From: Heyndrickxia sp050281185
GTDB lineage: Bacteria; Bacillota; Bacilli; Bacillales; Bacillaceae_C
Length of the DNA: 64,000 bases
Assembly: GCF_050281185.1 (NCBI RefSeq)
Contig: NZ_JBNNWS010000003.1
Coordinates: 248,001-312,000 of the forward strand
Reading direction: 5' to 3'
The notes under the pieces are model-generated. The model searched no databases, had not been told where the DNA came from, and worked only from the letters and a program-made list of their open reading frames with translations. Both the position numbers and the translations under genes were made by a program. Positions 43,452-52,100 of the stretch are shown here, piece by piece. How positions within the stretch are numbered: the first letter of the stretch is position 1; every line of letters starts with the position of its first letter.

Positions 43452-43568
43452 TCTTAATATATACCAATCAATAAAGAGGCGAGAGGAAATATTCTTCATG
43501 CCTAGCATAACTAGCCACTACTTCTGGAACTGAATTCCCTGTTAATTTTGCAGAAAAAAATTCTGTTA

Positions 43569-43595
43569 GGGACAGTGGACCCGACCCCGCGTCCC
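43569..43595. repeat. GGGACA-type palindromic repeat, copy 28
   Basis: 27-nt copy with core GGACCCGACCCC (orientation 'f'), ending 2 nt from the stop codon of the TauE remnant. Confidence 0.9.
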
Positions 43596-43597
43596 TA

Positions 43598-43741
43598 TCA
43601 CAAAATACCTATCCAAATCTTTACCGTAGTTGCTAATATTAATAATGCTAAAATAACTTGTAACACTTTAGTATTTACTTTTTTCCCTGTCATTGCCCCT
43701 AGTTGTGATGCAATTAAACTAGCAATAGGCCTAGTCGAAAT
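43598..43741 (-). pseudogene. C-terminal remnant of a TauE/SafE-type sulfite exporter
   Basis: The minus strand encodes 47 residues (ISTRPIASLIASQLGAMTG then KKVNTKVLQVILALLIL and ATTVKIWIGIL) followed by TGA. The pattern GA-(x)-KKVNTKVLQ-ILA-LILAT-IKIW is the usual last helix of TauE/SafE permeases. Two in-frame TAA codons immediately precede it, and the aapA-like gene starts its 3' region right after, so at least 200 residues are missing. A palindromic repeat abuts the old stop codon. Confidence 0.6.
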
Positions 43742-43746
43742 TTATT

Positions 43747-43793
43747 AAGCCCTCTTACTAGGAATAAATATTAATTTTCCTAGTAAGGGGGCT
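43747..43793 (-). terminator. Stem-loop terminator of the amino acid permease gene
   Basis: Arms AAGCCC...TTACTAGGAA and TTCCTAGTAAG...GGGCTT, with one bulge, 12 nt after the permease stop. The T-tract on the minus strand is weak (TTAATAAATTT). Confidence 0.65.
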
Positions 43794-43805
43794 TACAAAA
43801 TCTTT

Positions 43806-45164
43806 CTATTTCTTTACTTTCATAAAGAAATAACCAATTACAAGTATTAAGAACCAGACAGGTGTAACAAATAAAGCAATTTTCGTATCTTTGGCAAAGC
43901 CTAATAAAATAATTACAAAAACGAAGAAAGCTAGTACGATCCAATTTGAATAAGGTGCAAAGGGCATTTTAAATGAATTATTTCGAGCATTTTCCGGCAT
44001 CATTTTACGATAACGGAGCTGCGATACTAAAATAACCCCCCACACCCAGATAAAGCATATCGTTGCGATACTTGTAACGAGTGTAAATACTTCTTTCGGT
44101 AATAAATAATTGAGCAATACACCTACTAATAAAACAAGTGTCGAAAATATAAGTGCCGGCGCTGGTACATTTCGATCGTTTAGTGATTTTAAGCGCTTTG
44201 GTGCCTTACCTTGACATGCAAGTGTATACAGCATCCTACTTGTACTAAATATCCCACTATTACAAGATGATGCGGCCGAAGTTAAGACAACAAAATTAAT
44301 GACACCCGCTGCAGCTGGGATACCAATTAGAGAGAAAACCCTCACAAATGGACTACTTTCAGGATCCACACCGCTCCAAGGATAGATGGACATGATAATA
44401 AACAAAGCCCCGATATAAAAAATAATGATACGAATAGGAATACTATTTATCGCCTTTGGAAGTGTTCTCTTCGGATCCATTGCTTCCCCAGCAGTAACAC
44501 CAACTAGTTCGATTCCTACAAACGAGAAAACAGCCATTTGAAAAGCAAGCAAAAATCCAGAAACCCCATTTGGGAAAAAGCCCCCGTAGCTCCAAAGATT
44601 CGTAAATGTTGCGGTTGTTTCATGACTTTTAAAGCCGATAAACACAAGTACAAAACCAATAATGATTAATGCCAAAATCGCAATAATTTTAATTAAGGCG
44701 AACCAAAATTCAATCTCTCCAAAAGCCTTTACTGTCGCCATATTAATAAGAAGTAATATTAGTACACATATTAATGCTGGAACCCACTGCGGAATACTCG
44801 GCACCCAATATTTCACATACATCCCAACTGCCGTTATTTCTGCAATTCCCGTTGCAATCCAACAAAACCAGTATGTCCAGCCAGTAATAAATCCCGCCCA
44901 CGGACCAATGAATTCCTCTGAAAAATCTATAAATGAACCTGTAGTTGATTTATAGATTAATAATTCTCCTAAAGCTCTCATCACAAAAAAGAGGAATGCA
45001 CCAATCATTAAGTAAACGAGCATAATCGAAGGACCAGCGAGATGGATCGACTTACCTGCCCCAAGGAATAACCCTGTACCTATTGCTCCTCCAATTGCAA
45101 TCAATTGAATATGCCTATTTTTCAATCCTCTTTCTAGACTCTTTTCTTTCGTTAACTGTTCCAA
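43806..45164 (-). CDS. aapA: Amino acid permease, AapA/CycA-like (D-Ala/D-Ser/Gly type)
   Basis: 452 residues, 12 helices, APC superfamily AAT family. The N-terminus RGLKNRHIQLIAIGGAIGTGLFLGAGKSIHLAGPSIM and the segment GPWAGFITGWTYWFCWIATGIAEITAVG are closest, from memory, to CycA of E. coli and AapA of B. subtilis, which carry D-alanine, D-serine and glycine. A GABA- or proline-type specificity cannot be excluded. The start is TTG 45164 with AAGGTGA upstream. It is monocistronic. It could supply substrate to the D-amino acid racemase operon at 27830-32945. Confidence 0.8.
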   Translation of the reverse strand: MEQLTKEKSLERGLKNRHIQLIAIGGAIGTGLFLGAGKSIHLAGPSIMLVYLMIGAFLFFVMRALGELLIYKSTTGSFIDFSEEFIGPWAGFITGWTYWFCWIATGIAEITAVGMYVKYWVPSIPQWVPALICVLILLLINMATVKAFGEIEFWFALIKIIAILALIIIGFVLVFIGFKSHETTATFTNLWSYGGFFPNGVSGFLLAFQMAVFSFVGIELVGVTAGEAMDPKRTLPKAINSIPIRIIIFYIGALFIIMSIYPWSGVDPESSPFVRVFSLIGIPAAAGVINFVVLTSAASSCNSGIFSTSRMLYTLACQGKAPKRLKSLNDRNVPAPALIFSTLVLLVGVLLNYLLPKEVFTLVTSIATICFIWVWGVILVSQLRYRKMMPENARNNSFKMPFAPYSNWIVLAFFVFVIILLGFAKDTKIALFVTPVWFLILVIGYFFMKVKK

Positions 45165-45417
45165 TTTGTCACCTTCTTATTCATGTAGTAAAAACTCTAG
45201 GTTTGTAATCTATCATTTTCCTCCTCAACTAAGTCTTGCTCTTCTTATATTAAAATAATATTTAGAATTATTTTTATTATATATTTTTTATACTAAAATT
45301 TCAAACTCCTTTAAAAATGACAAACTAGAGGAATGAAAAATAATTTGGATGTACATTTCTTTAATCTCTCATTTAAAAGACGAGTATCAAATTGTTCAAA
45401 TTTTTAAGAAAATACAG

Positions 45418-45446
45418 TTGACTAACTTAGAGAAAACACATAGTAT
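45418..45446 (+). promoter_or_regulatory. Probable sigma-A promoter of tsuA
   Basis: TTGACT (45418-45423), 17 bp, TAGTAT (45441-45446). The sequence from 45165 to 45417 shows no gene or riboswitch. Confidence 0.5.
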
Positions 45447-45502
45447 TATAAAACAAAACAATTCCTATAAAATTACTTGGTTTTAGAAAGGAGAAAAACT
45501 AT

Positions 45503-46573
45503 ATGCTACAAATGATCCTAACGGGTTTACTGTGTGGGGCACTACTTGGCTTTGTGATGCAACGGGGGCGCTTCTGTCTTACAGGGGGATTCCGGGATAT
45601 GTATATAGCGAAAGATAATCGTATGTTTTATGCCTTGTTGATTGCAATTGCAGTACAAAGTGTGGGTGTATACACATTAATTCAGCTGGGTATGATTGAA
45701 TTTTCTGCCGGGACCTTTCCGTGGATTGCTGTTATAGTTGGTTCATTTATATTTGGAATTGGGATTGTTCTTGCCGGAGGTTGTGCGACGGGAACTTGGT
45801 ATCGTGCTGGGGAAGGTCTTCTTGGAAGTTGGATTGCGCTTTTTGGCTATATGCTTATGAGTGCAATTATGAAATCAGGTATTTTGCTTCCTGTTAACAA
45901 ATCGATCCAGTCTGCTCAGTTACCGAGTAATTCCATTGCGGAAACAACAGGACTTTCTGTATGGGTATTCATTACTGTATTTGCAGCTATTGTGATCTGG
46001 ATTGTGATGAAGCAGCTAAGAAAGCCAAAAGTGGTTATACCTACAATGAAACCAAAGCGTAGCGGGCTCTCTCATTTATTATTTGAAAAACGCTGGCATC
46101 CATTTTTCACCGCATTGTTAATTGGGGTGATTGCAATAATTGCATGGCCGCTTAGCGAAGCAACAGGAAGAATGTCAGGTCTCGGGATCACAACTCCGTC
46201 GGCAAATTTACTTCAATATTTAGTGACTGGAGATCAAACGTTTGTTAACTGGGGTGTTTTCCTCGTCCTTGGAATTTTCCTCGGTTCATTTATTGCTGCA
46301 AAAGCAAGCCATGAGTTTCGCTTTAGAATGCCTGATGCGAAAACAGGGATTACTAGTTTTATCGGCGGAAACTTAATGGGATTCGGCGCCAGCTTAGCTG
46401 GAGGATGCTCGATCGGCAATGGATTAGTAATGACAGCGATGATGACTTGGCAAGGTTGGGTTTCTTTACTATTTATTATTTTAGGAACATGGACAGCATC
46501 TTATTTTGTTTTCGTCCGTCCACAAGTGAAAAAGAAATCTGAGACGACGATAGCAACAATTACAACAGCTTAG
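45503..46573 (+). CDS. tsuA: YeeE/YedE family thiosulfate (sulfur) transporter
   Basis: 356 residues, about 9-10 helices. It has the three conserved cysteine motifs of the family: GRFCLTGGFRD, GGCATGTWYRAGEG and GGCSIGNGL. In TsuA these cysteines relay thiosulfate through the membrane. ATG 45503 has AAAGGAG upstream. It is followed after 12 nt by a TusA-like gene, the known TsuA-TsuB pair. The role is uptake of thiosulfate or another sulfane sulfur for cysteine synthesis. Confidence 0.9.
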   Translation: MLQMILTGLLCGALLGFVMQRGRFCLTGGFRDMYIAKDNRMFYALLIAIAVQSVGVYTLIQLGMIEFSAGTFPWIAVIVGSFIFGIGIVLAGGCATGTWYRAGEGLLGSWIALFGYMLMSAIMKSGILLPVNKSIQSAQLPSNSIAETTGLSVWVFITVFAAIVIWIVMKQLRKPKVVIPTMKPKRSGLSHLLFEKRWHPFFTALLIGVIAIIAWPLSEATGRMSGLGITTPSANLLQYLVTGDQTFVNWGVFLVLGIFLGSFIAAKASHEFRFRMPDAKTGITSFIGGNLMGFGASLAGGCSIGNGLVMTAMMTWQGWVSLLFIILGTWTASYFVFVRPQVKKKSETTIATITTA

Positions 46574-46585
46574 GAGGAATGAAAA

Positions 46586-46810
46586 ATGCAAAAAACATTA
46601 GAAGTGATGGGGCAGGTTTGCCCATTCCCGTTGGTAGAAGCTAAGAAAGTTTTTGAAGAAATTGATTCAGGTGACGAATTGGTCATTAAGTTTGATTGCA
46701 CACAAGCAACTGAAAGTCTCCCACGCTGGGCTGCAGAAGCCGGTCATGCAGTGACTAACTTTGAGCAAATTGGTGAAGCTGCATGGACGATCACAGTCAA
46801 AAAGAAATGA
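46586..46810 (+). CDS. tsuB: TusA/SirA-like sulfurtransferase
   Basis: 74 residues, full length for the TusA fold. The active-site motif is CPFP in MGQVCPFPLVEAKK, where the cysteine carries a persulfide. It is paired with the upstream permease; TsuB is thought to accept or process the imported thiosulfate. AGGAGG precedes the ATG. Confidence 0.9.
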   Translation: MQKTLEVMGQVCPFPLVEAKKVFEEIDSGDELVIKFDCTQATESLPRWAAEAGHAVTNFEQIGEAAWTITVKKK

Positions 46811-46832
46811 TTTGGATATAATAAATTTCATG

Positions 46833-46867
46833 AAAGGCTGTCTTAAAAATATTTGAGGCAGCCTTTT
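46833..46867 (+). terminator. Rho-independent terminator of tsuAB
   Basis: AAAGGCTG...and CAGCCTTTTT arms with an AT-rich loop, ending in five T, 25 nt after the tsuB stop. Confidence 0.85.
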
Positions 46868-46887
46868 TAATGGCTTTTAGGTGTCTC

Positions 46888-47364
46888 TCAATCTATTATC
46901 GGTATTAAAATTTCAACTTTTTCTTCCTCAACATTTTCTTCAAAATAATAAATCTCTATCGGAAAAGAATGATCAAACCATTTTTGTTTATAGTTATTTT
47001 GTTTCATCCATTCAAATAGCTTTGGATGCCCTTGATCTATCGTTTTATTTGAACAGCTAATCATTGCATAGGTAGTTAAAGGGAGATTGATTCCTATCAT
47101 TCCCTCTGGAATATTGGTTATTTCGTTAACTTCAAGACAAGCAAAATAAGTTGCAACGATTCCATTACACATGTAAGGACTGAACATAATTTCTTTATTG
47201 CAACTATTAACAATTTCGTCTCTTCTCTTTTCAAATTCTAGCTGGATTTTGATTGCGGCATCTGGAAACGATTGAGGAAAATTTGCGGTTATACTTTGTC
47301 CAATTAACTTATAATCCTTTTTGACAATTTTACATTCAAAAGTAGCGATTGAACTGTGAATCAT
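46888..47364 (-). CDS. GyrI-like small-molecule binding protein
   Basis: 158 residues with the GyrI-like/AraC effector-binding fold: FECKIVKKDYKLIGQSITANF, then AAIKIQLEFEKRRDEIVN, YAMISCSNKTIDQGHPKLFEWMKQNNYK and a final acidic IEIYYFEENVEEEKVEILIPI. There is no DNA-binding domain, so it is a stand-alone ligand-binding protein, of unknown ligand. GGAGG lies 10 nt before the ATG. It is monocistronic and convergent with tsuAB. Confidence 0.8.
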   Translation of the reverse strand: MIHSSIATFECKIVKKDYKLIGQSITANFPQSFPDAAIKIQLEFEKRRDEIVNSCNKEIMFSPYMCNGIVATYFACLEVNEITNIPEGMIGINLPLTTYAMISCSNKTIDQGHPKLFEWMKQNNYKQKWFDHSFPIEIYYFEENVEEEKVEILIPIID

Positions 47365-47544
47365 TGAATAAAAACCTCCTTCAATTTAATCAAAAACAAA
47401 ACATACGTTCTACAAAAGGATAACATAAAGTAAATAAAAACACCACAATTTATTCAGAAAATTTAGTGAAAACGAACAATAGAACAGTCCCATATCTGTA
47501 TACCTCTAACTTTAATGAGACATAGAACCGAACCTGTAGTCCGT

Positions 47545-47571
47545 GGGACAAGGGACCTGTCCCCTCGTCCC
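47545..47571. repeat. GGGACA-type palindromic repeat, copy 29, with adjacent half copy
   Basis: 27-nt copy, core GGGACCTGTCCCC (orientation 'f'), 11 nt from the stop of the RNPP-type regulator. A half copy (ACCCTCGTCCC) fills the gap up to the stop, as also seen at 1991-2000. Confidence 0.9.
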
Positions 47572-47582
47572 TACCCTCGTCC

Positions 47583-48824
47583 CTATACAAAATAATCCTT
47601 TTGGCGGTATTTTTCTACGAGAAATTTTGCGTAGGTATTTGCTTCTGCGGTATTTCCTTTTTCCATATGATAGTCGAATAGCTTAATTGAGTAGTGTTCG
47701 ATTAGGAGAACAAGGCCCATTTTCTTAAAATAAGGAAATACTTCTTTTTCTAGGTATTGGTAGTACTCCTCTTTGTTGTTTTTAAGGTTATATTTATGTA
47801 AATGGAAGAAATGTTTAAATGTTGTTTCGTTTATTTTTTCAGAAAGAGAGATGCCCTTTTCGGCAAGCTGAAGCAGTTCTTCAGTTGATTTCAAGCCTTG
47901 TCTCGTTGCTGAATTTATATATCCTTCTAAGGATCCTAAATAATAAGATGTTTCAGGATCTCGTGAGTCCATAGATTGCTCGTAATATTCACAAGCTTTT
48001 TCAAAATCTCCTTTACGAACTTGCTGGTATGCAAGATTGTGGATCAGCATCGATCTTTGATGCTTTAATCCGAGATTTTCGGTCATTTCGATTAATCTTT
48101 GGTATTCAGATTCCTTTGGATGGTAGTACTCGTCCTGTTCCACTTGGATCAACATGAGCATCTCTGCTTCAATGATTCTAGTAAAAATTCGTTCCTCTGT
48201 AAAAAAACGAAGAGACTTTTCTGCGTAGTAATATGCAAGAACTCGTGAATTTAGAGAATGATAGGCAAAAGCTAAATGATAATAGTATTCTTGATTGTTA
48301 TAATAGGTTGGATCGATTTCATGTAAAAAAGAAATGGACACATCCGTTTCCTTTTTTAATAGTCCATGTATTCCTTTAATATGAAGCAGCATGTTTTTGT
48401 CATATGGTGAGAGGTCAAGCCATCTGTCCATTTCACCAATGAGGGAATCGACATATTGATCCTCTCCTATTAATAAATAATATCTAGTAAGTATAAGCGT
48501 ATAGGAACGATAGATATCCGGCATATGCAGAAGCGGAACGGTCTCCAATTGTTTCTTTATACTCTCAGCCTTTGAGTTTAGTTTCATAATGATTGCTTCA
48601 TGCCACTTTTTTAAAAGGGAATCTAATCCTAAGTAAGTTTCAATTTCTGATTTCATATCAATGCCGAGCCGCTTGGCCAACAGCTCAATCGTTTCCTTTG
48701 AAACTTCTGTTAATCCTCGTTCAATCTTACTTATATGGGTACTCGAGCAGATGCCGCTTCCTAAATCTTTTTGCATCATATTTTGACGCTCGCGGTAGAA
48801 TTTGATGATTTTTCCTTCTAGCAT
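47583..48824 (-). CDS. HTH_3 / TPR regulator of the RNPP (PlcR/NprR/Rap) type
   Basis: 413 residues. The N-terminal Cro/C1 HTH (IIKFYRERQNMMQKDLGSGICSSTHISKIERGLTEVSKETIELLAKRLG) is followed by a helical TPR array (about 80-413), the architecture of NprR/PlcR quorum sensors that bind secreted re-imported peptides. It is divergent from a large secreted subtilisin-like protease, as expected for a regulator of extracellular proteolysis. I found no convincing propeptide gene downstream. The start is ATG 48824, with AGAGAGGGG upstream on the minus strand. Confidence 0.85.
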   Translation of the reverse strand: MLEGKIIKFYRERQNMMQKDLGSGICSSTHISKIERGLTEVSKETIELLAKRLGIDMKSEIETYLGLDSLLKKWHEAIIMKLNSKAESIKKQLETVPLLHMPDIYRSYTLILTRYYLLIGEDQYVDSLIGEMDRWLDLSPYDKNMLLHIKGIHGLLKKETDVSISFLHEIDPTYYNNQEYYYHLAFAYHSLNSRVLAYYYAEKSLRFFTEERIFTRIIEAEMLMLIQVEQDEYYHPKESEYQRLIEMTENLGLKHQRSMLIHNLAYQQVRKGDFEKACEYYEQSMDSRDPETSYYLGSLEGYINSATRQGLKSTEELLQLAEKGISLSEKINETTFKHFFHLHKYNLKNNKEEYYQYLEKEVFPYFKKMGLVLLIEHYSIKLFDYHMEKGNTAEANTYAKFLVEKYRQKDYFV

Positions 48825-48969
48825 GGTGATCCCCTCTCTTCAACTCGCAAATTTAATATATCCATTCTTATTTTGATTTAGAAAACCCCAATTCAAATAA
48901 ATAGATTTGAGTCTCTTCGACTAAATCCATCAAAAAAAATTGCTTATTTTCAATCTCTTTTTGTAAATG

Positions 48970-48988
48970 ATAGGTTAAAAGTACCTAT
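48970..48988. promoter_or_regulatory. Palindrome ATAGGT-N7-ACCTAT between regulator and protease
   Basis: A 6+6 inverted repeat 13 bp upstream of the probable protease -35 hexamer. Candidate operator for the divergent HTH/TPR regulator. Confidence 0.45.
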
Positions 48989-49000
48989 CCGAAACCCCGA

Positions 49001-49029
49001 TTGCTATCTAATAGAATTGTTAATATCAT
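49001..49029 (+). promoter_or_regulatory. Probable promoter of the protease gene
   Basis: TTGCTA (49001-49006), 17 bp, TATCAT (49024-49029). It leaves a leader of about 70 nt before ATG 49106. Confidence 0.4.
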
Positions 49030-49105
49030 TATTATATTAATCTTTCAAATATTTAGAAAGGGATATGCTTACGTTTATCAATTAAAAAACGAAAGTGGGG
49101 AGCAT

Positions 49106-52100
49106 ATGAAAATTCAATCTTTTCTTAAACGAACTGCGGCTATTACTCTTTCTGCAGGGCTGCTGTTTTCATCGGCACATACACCATTTGTCACATATTC
49201 AAATGCGGCCGACCTAAAAGCTGAGGATATCCTTTCTTCGCTGACAAGTGAACAGCGAGAAGCATTGAAGCAGCTAGAGATGACAGATAACTACGGTTTG
49301 CAAGGTTTTAAAAAGGCTGAGTTGAAAGAGGATAAAAATATCTCGGTCATCGTTCAGTTTCAATCAAAACCAGGTAAAGTTGCTGTCTTAGAGGCGAATG
49401 TAAAAGGAAATAAGCTTACTAAAAAACAAGCGGATGATCAGGTAGAAAAGGAGCATACTCAATTTAAAAAAGATATCCAATCCATTCTTTCATCTACTAA
49501 TCTTAAAAACAAGAAGCTAAATCATAATATCACTAAGACCTATAAAACTGTTTTTAACGGGGTAGCGATGAAGCTTCCAGCGAATCAGGTAGAACAGCTT
49601 TTACAATCTGAAGTAGTAAAAGCAGTATATAAAGATGTAGAATTTAAGGTCGATCCGATCGCTATGGGAGAGAAAACGACTGCTGGAACATCTGTTGAAA
49701 GTATTCCCTATTTAAAAATTGACCAACTTCACAAAGAAGGCATTACTGGTAAAGGGATTAAAATTGGGATCATTGATACAGGTATTGATTACAACCACCC
49801 AGATTTAAAAGGTGTCTATAAGGGCGGATACGATTTCGTAGATAAAGATAATGATCCAATGGAGACAACGTACAAGGATTGGCAGGATTCTAAACAACCA
49901 GAATTTAGCGGGTACGGATCTTCCTATTATACCTCCCACGGAACACATGTTGCTGGTACAATTGCTGGACAAGCTACTAATGAAGATGTATCTGTCGAAG
50001 GTGTCGCTCCTGATGCTGAAATATATGCTTATCGTGTCTTAGGGCCATACGGATCTGGAACTTCTGAAGATGTCATCGCTGGAATTGAAAAAGCAGTGAA
50101 CGACGGCATGGATGTCATTAACCTTTCCCTTGGAGCAGACATCAATGACCCCTATTATCCGACAAGTACAGCCATTAACTATGCTGTTTTAAACGATGTA
50201 ACTGCAGTCGTCGCAGCTGGAAATGCTGGACCAGAGGCATATACGCTTGGATCACCTGGCTCTGCAGCTCTTGCTTTAACAGTAGGTGCAAGTGATGTTC
50301 CGATGGCAGTCTCAACATTTAATGGAAAAATCGGAAATAAGAATTCTATTGAACTAGTAAGTATGGCGCGCCACTATGCAGACAAGTTGAAAGAGCTTGA
50401 TGGAAAATCCTATGAGACTGTGGATGCTGGTTTAGGAAGAACCTCTGATTATACTGGCAAGGATGTTAAAGGAAAAATTGCTCTCGTCGCACGAGGAGAT
50501 ATCACGTTAGCGGAAAAAGTCAGCAATGCGAAACAAAACGGAGCGGCAGCAGTTCTTCTCTATAACAATGTTGAAGGACAAATCGATGCAAATCTTGGTG
50601 AATCTGTTGACTTTATTCCCACCTTTTCTTTAACAAAAGAAGCAGGCGAAACGATCAAAACTCAAATTCTAACAGGTGAAACGAAATTTACATTTTCCAA
50701 TTATGCGGAAAAACAAACAGAAGGTGACCACTTAGCATATTTTAGTTCAAGAGGTCCTGCAAGACAAACTTATGATATGAAACCTGAAGTAACCGCACCA
50801 GGTGTAAGTGTTCTTTCAACTGTACCTTCTTATATGGTGGATCCTCAACATCAAGATAATTACCAATATGCGTATTCTCGATATTCAGGAACATCTATGG
50901 CTACTCCTTTTACAGCCGGGGTTGCTGCATTAATGCTGCAAGCAAATCCAGAGCTACATCCAGAAGAGATAAAAACGGTTCTAATGAATACGGCAGATCC
51001 TCTCAATGGAAATTATAGTGTATTTGAAGTAGGTGCCGGAAGAGTTGACCCATATCAAGCTGTGCATAATGGAACAAGCTTCAAAATTAATGATAATACA
51101 TTTATTCCGGGTGTTGAGAAATTAGTTAAGGTAAAAGAATTAACAGGTGGACTAAGCTTTGATGTTCATTATGTAGATAAAAAGCTAAATGTAAAAAAAG
51201 AAATTACCGTTGAAAATCATGAAAAGGAAAATAAAACATTTAATGTCTCTATTAATGAGTCGAAGGGCTCTACTGGCTTGAAGGAAAATGGGATTGAGCT
51301 AGATATTCCAAACCAAATTACTGTTAAAGGTAAAAACACTAGTAAAGTGGATGCAAGACTGCGTACTCCGAAAAAAGTGAAGGATGGAATTTACGAGGGC
51401 TATATTACATTAACAAACAAAGCGAAAACATCAGAGCAATACCGAATTCCTTTTAGTTTCCGAACTATGGAAGATGGGTTTAATAAGGTTGAGATACTGA
51501 ATCCTTCTTATTCCCCAACCCATTTAAACCAAAGTGCATGGAGTCCTTATCGCGACCCATTTGTATTTAGCCAATTTAACCTGCGTGCACCAATGGAAAA
51601 AATGGATGTCGTTCTTCAAGATGCTAAAACAGGTAAGGACCTCGGACTCGTGGGAACGATTAATTTAGAAGATGCTTACGACAATGTGGATTATGGTTTA
51701 TTTGCATTTATTGGACAATACTATCAGTTTACCGGAAATTCAAAACAACCAATTTCCCAAGATGTCAGCTATGCCCAACCAGGTCATTACAAATTGAAAT
51801 TTATCGGCACAGGCGGCTCTGGGAAAGTAATTACAGAAACACAGCATTTGTTCGTCGATATTGATCCACCAAGTTTTAAAAGCTCGTTAGATGGAAATTC
51901 TCCATTTATTGAATATAAACCGGGTCAAGAAACATACCCATTTGAGATTCAAATCACAGATCCAACCGTTGACGAACTAAAAAAAGCGGGAGTAAATATC
52001 GATCAATCATCGAACTCGATGGTTTATTACTGGGGTGAATGGCCTTTCCCTTCTTCACCAATCCCAATGGATCAAGAAGGAAAGTTTGTCGAAGAAATCG

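Noticed and set aside
43548..43748. 66-codon plus-strand frame
   Set aside because: It is antisense to the TauE remnant and starts in a palindromic repeat.
45165..45502. S-box or T-box leader for tsuAB
   Set aside because: The region is AT-rich with a plain promoter and a short leader; no conserved riboswitch core is visible.
47365..47470. A possible 21-codon peptide gene (start near 47450, minus strand) as cognate signal for the RNPP-type regulator
   Set aside because: No binding site or export-signal pattern, and it overlaps the leader of the GyrI-like gene.
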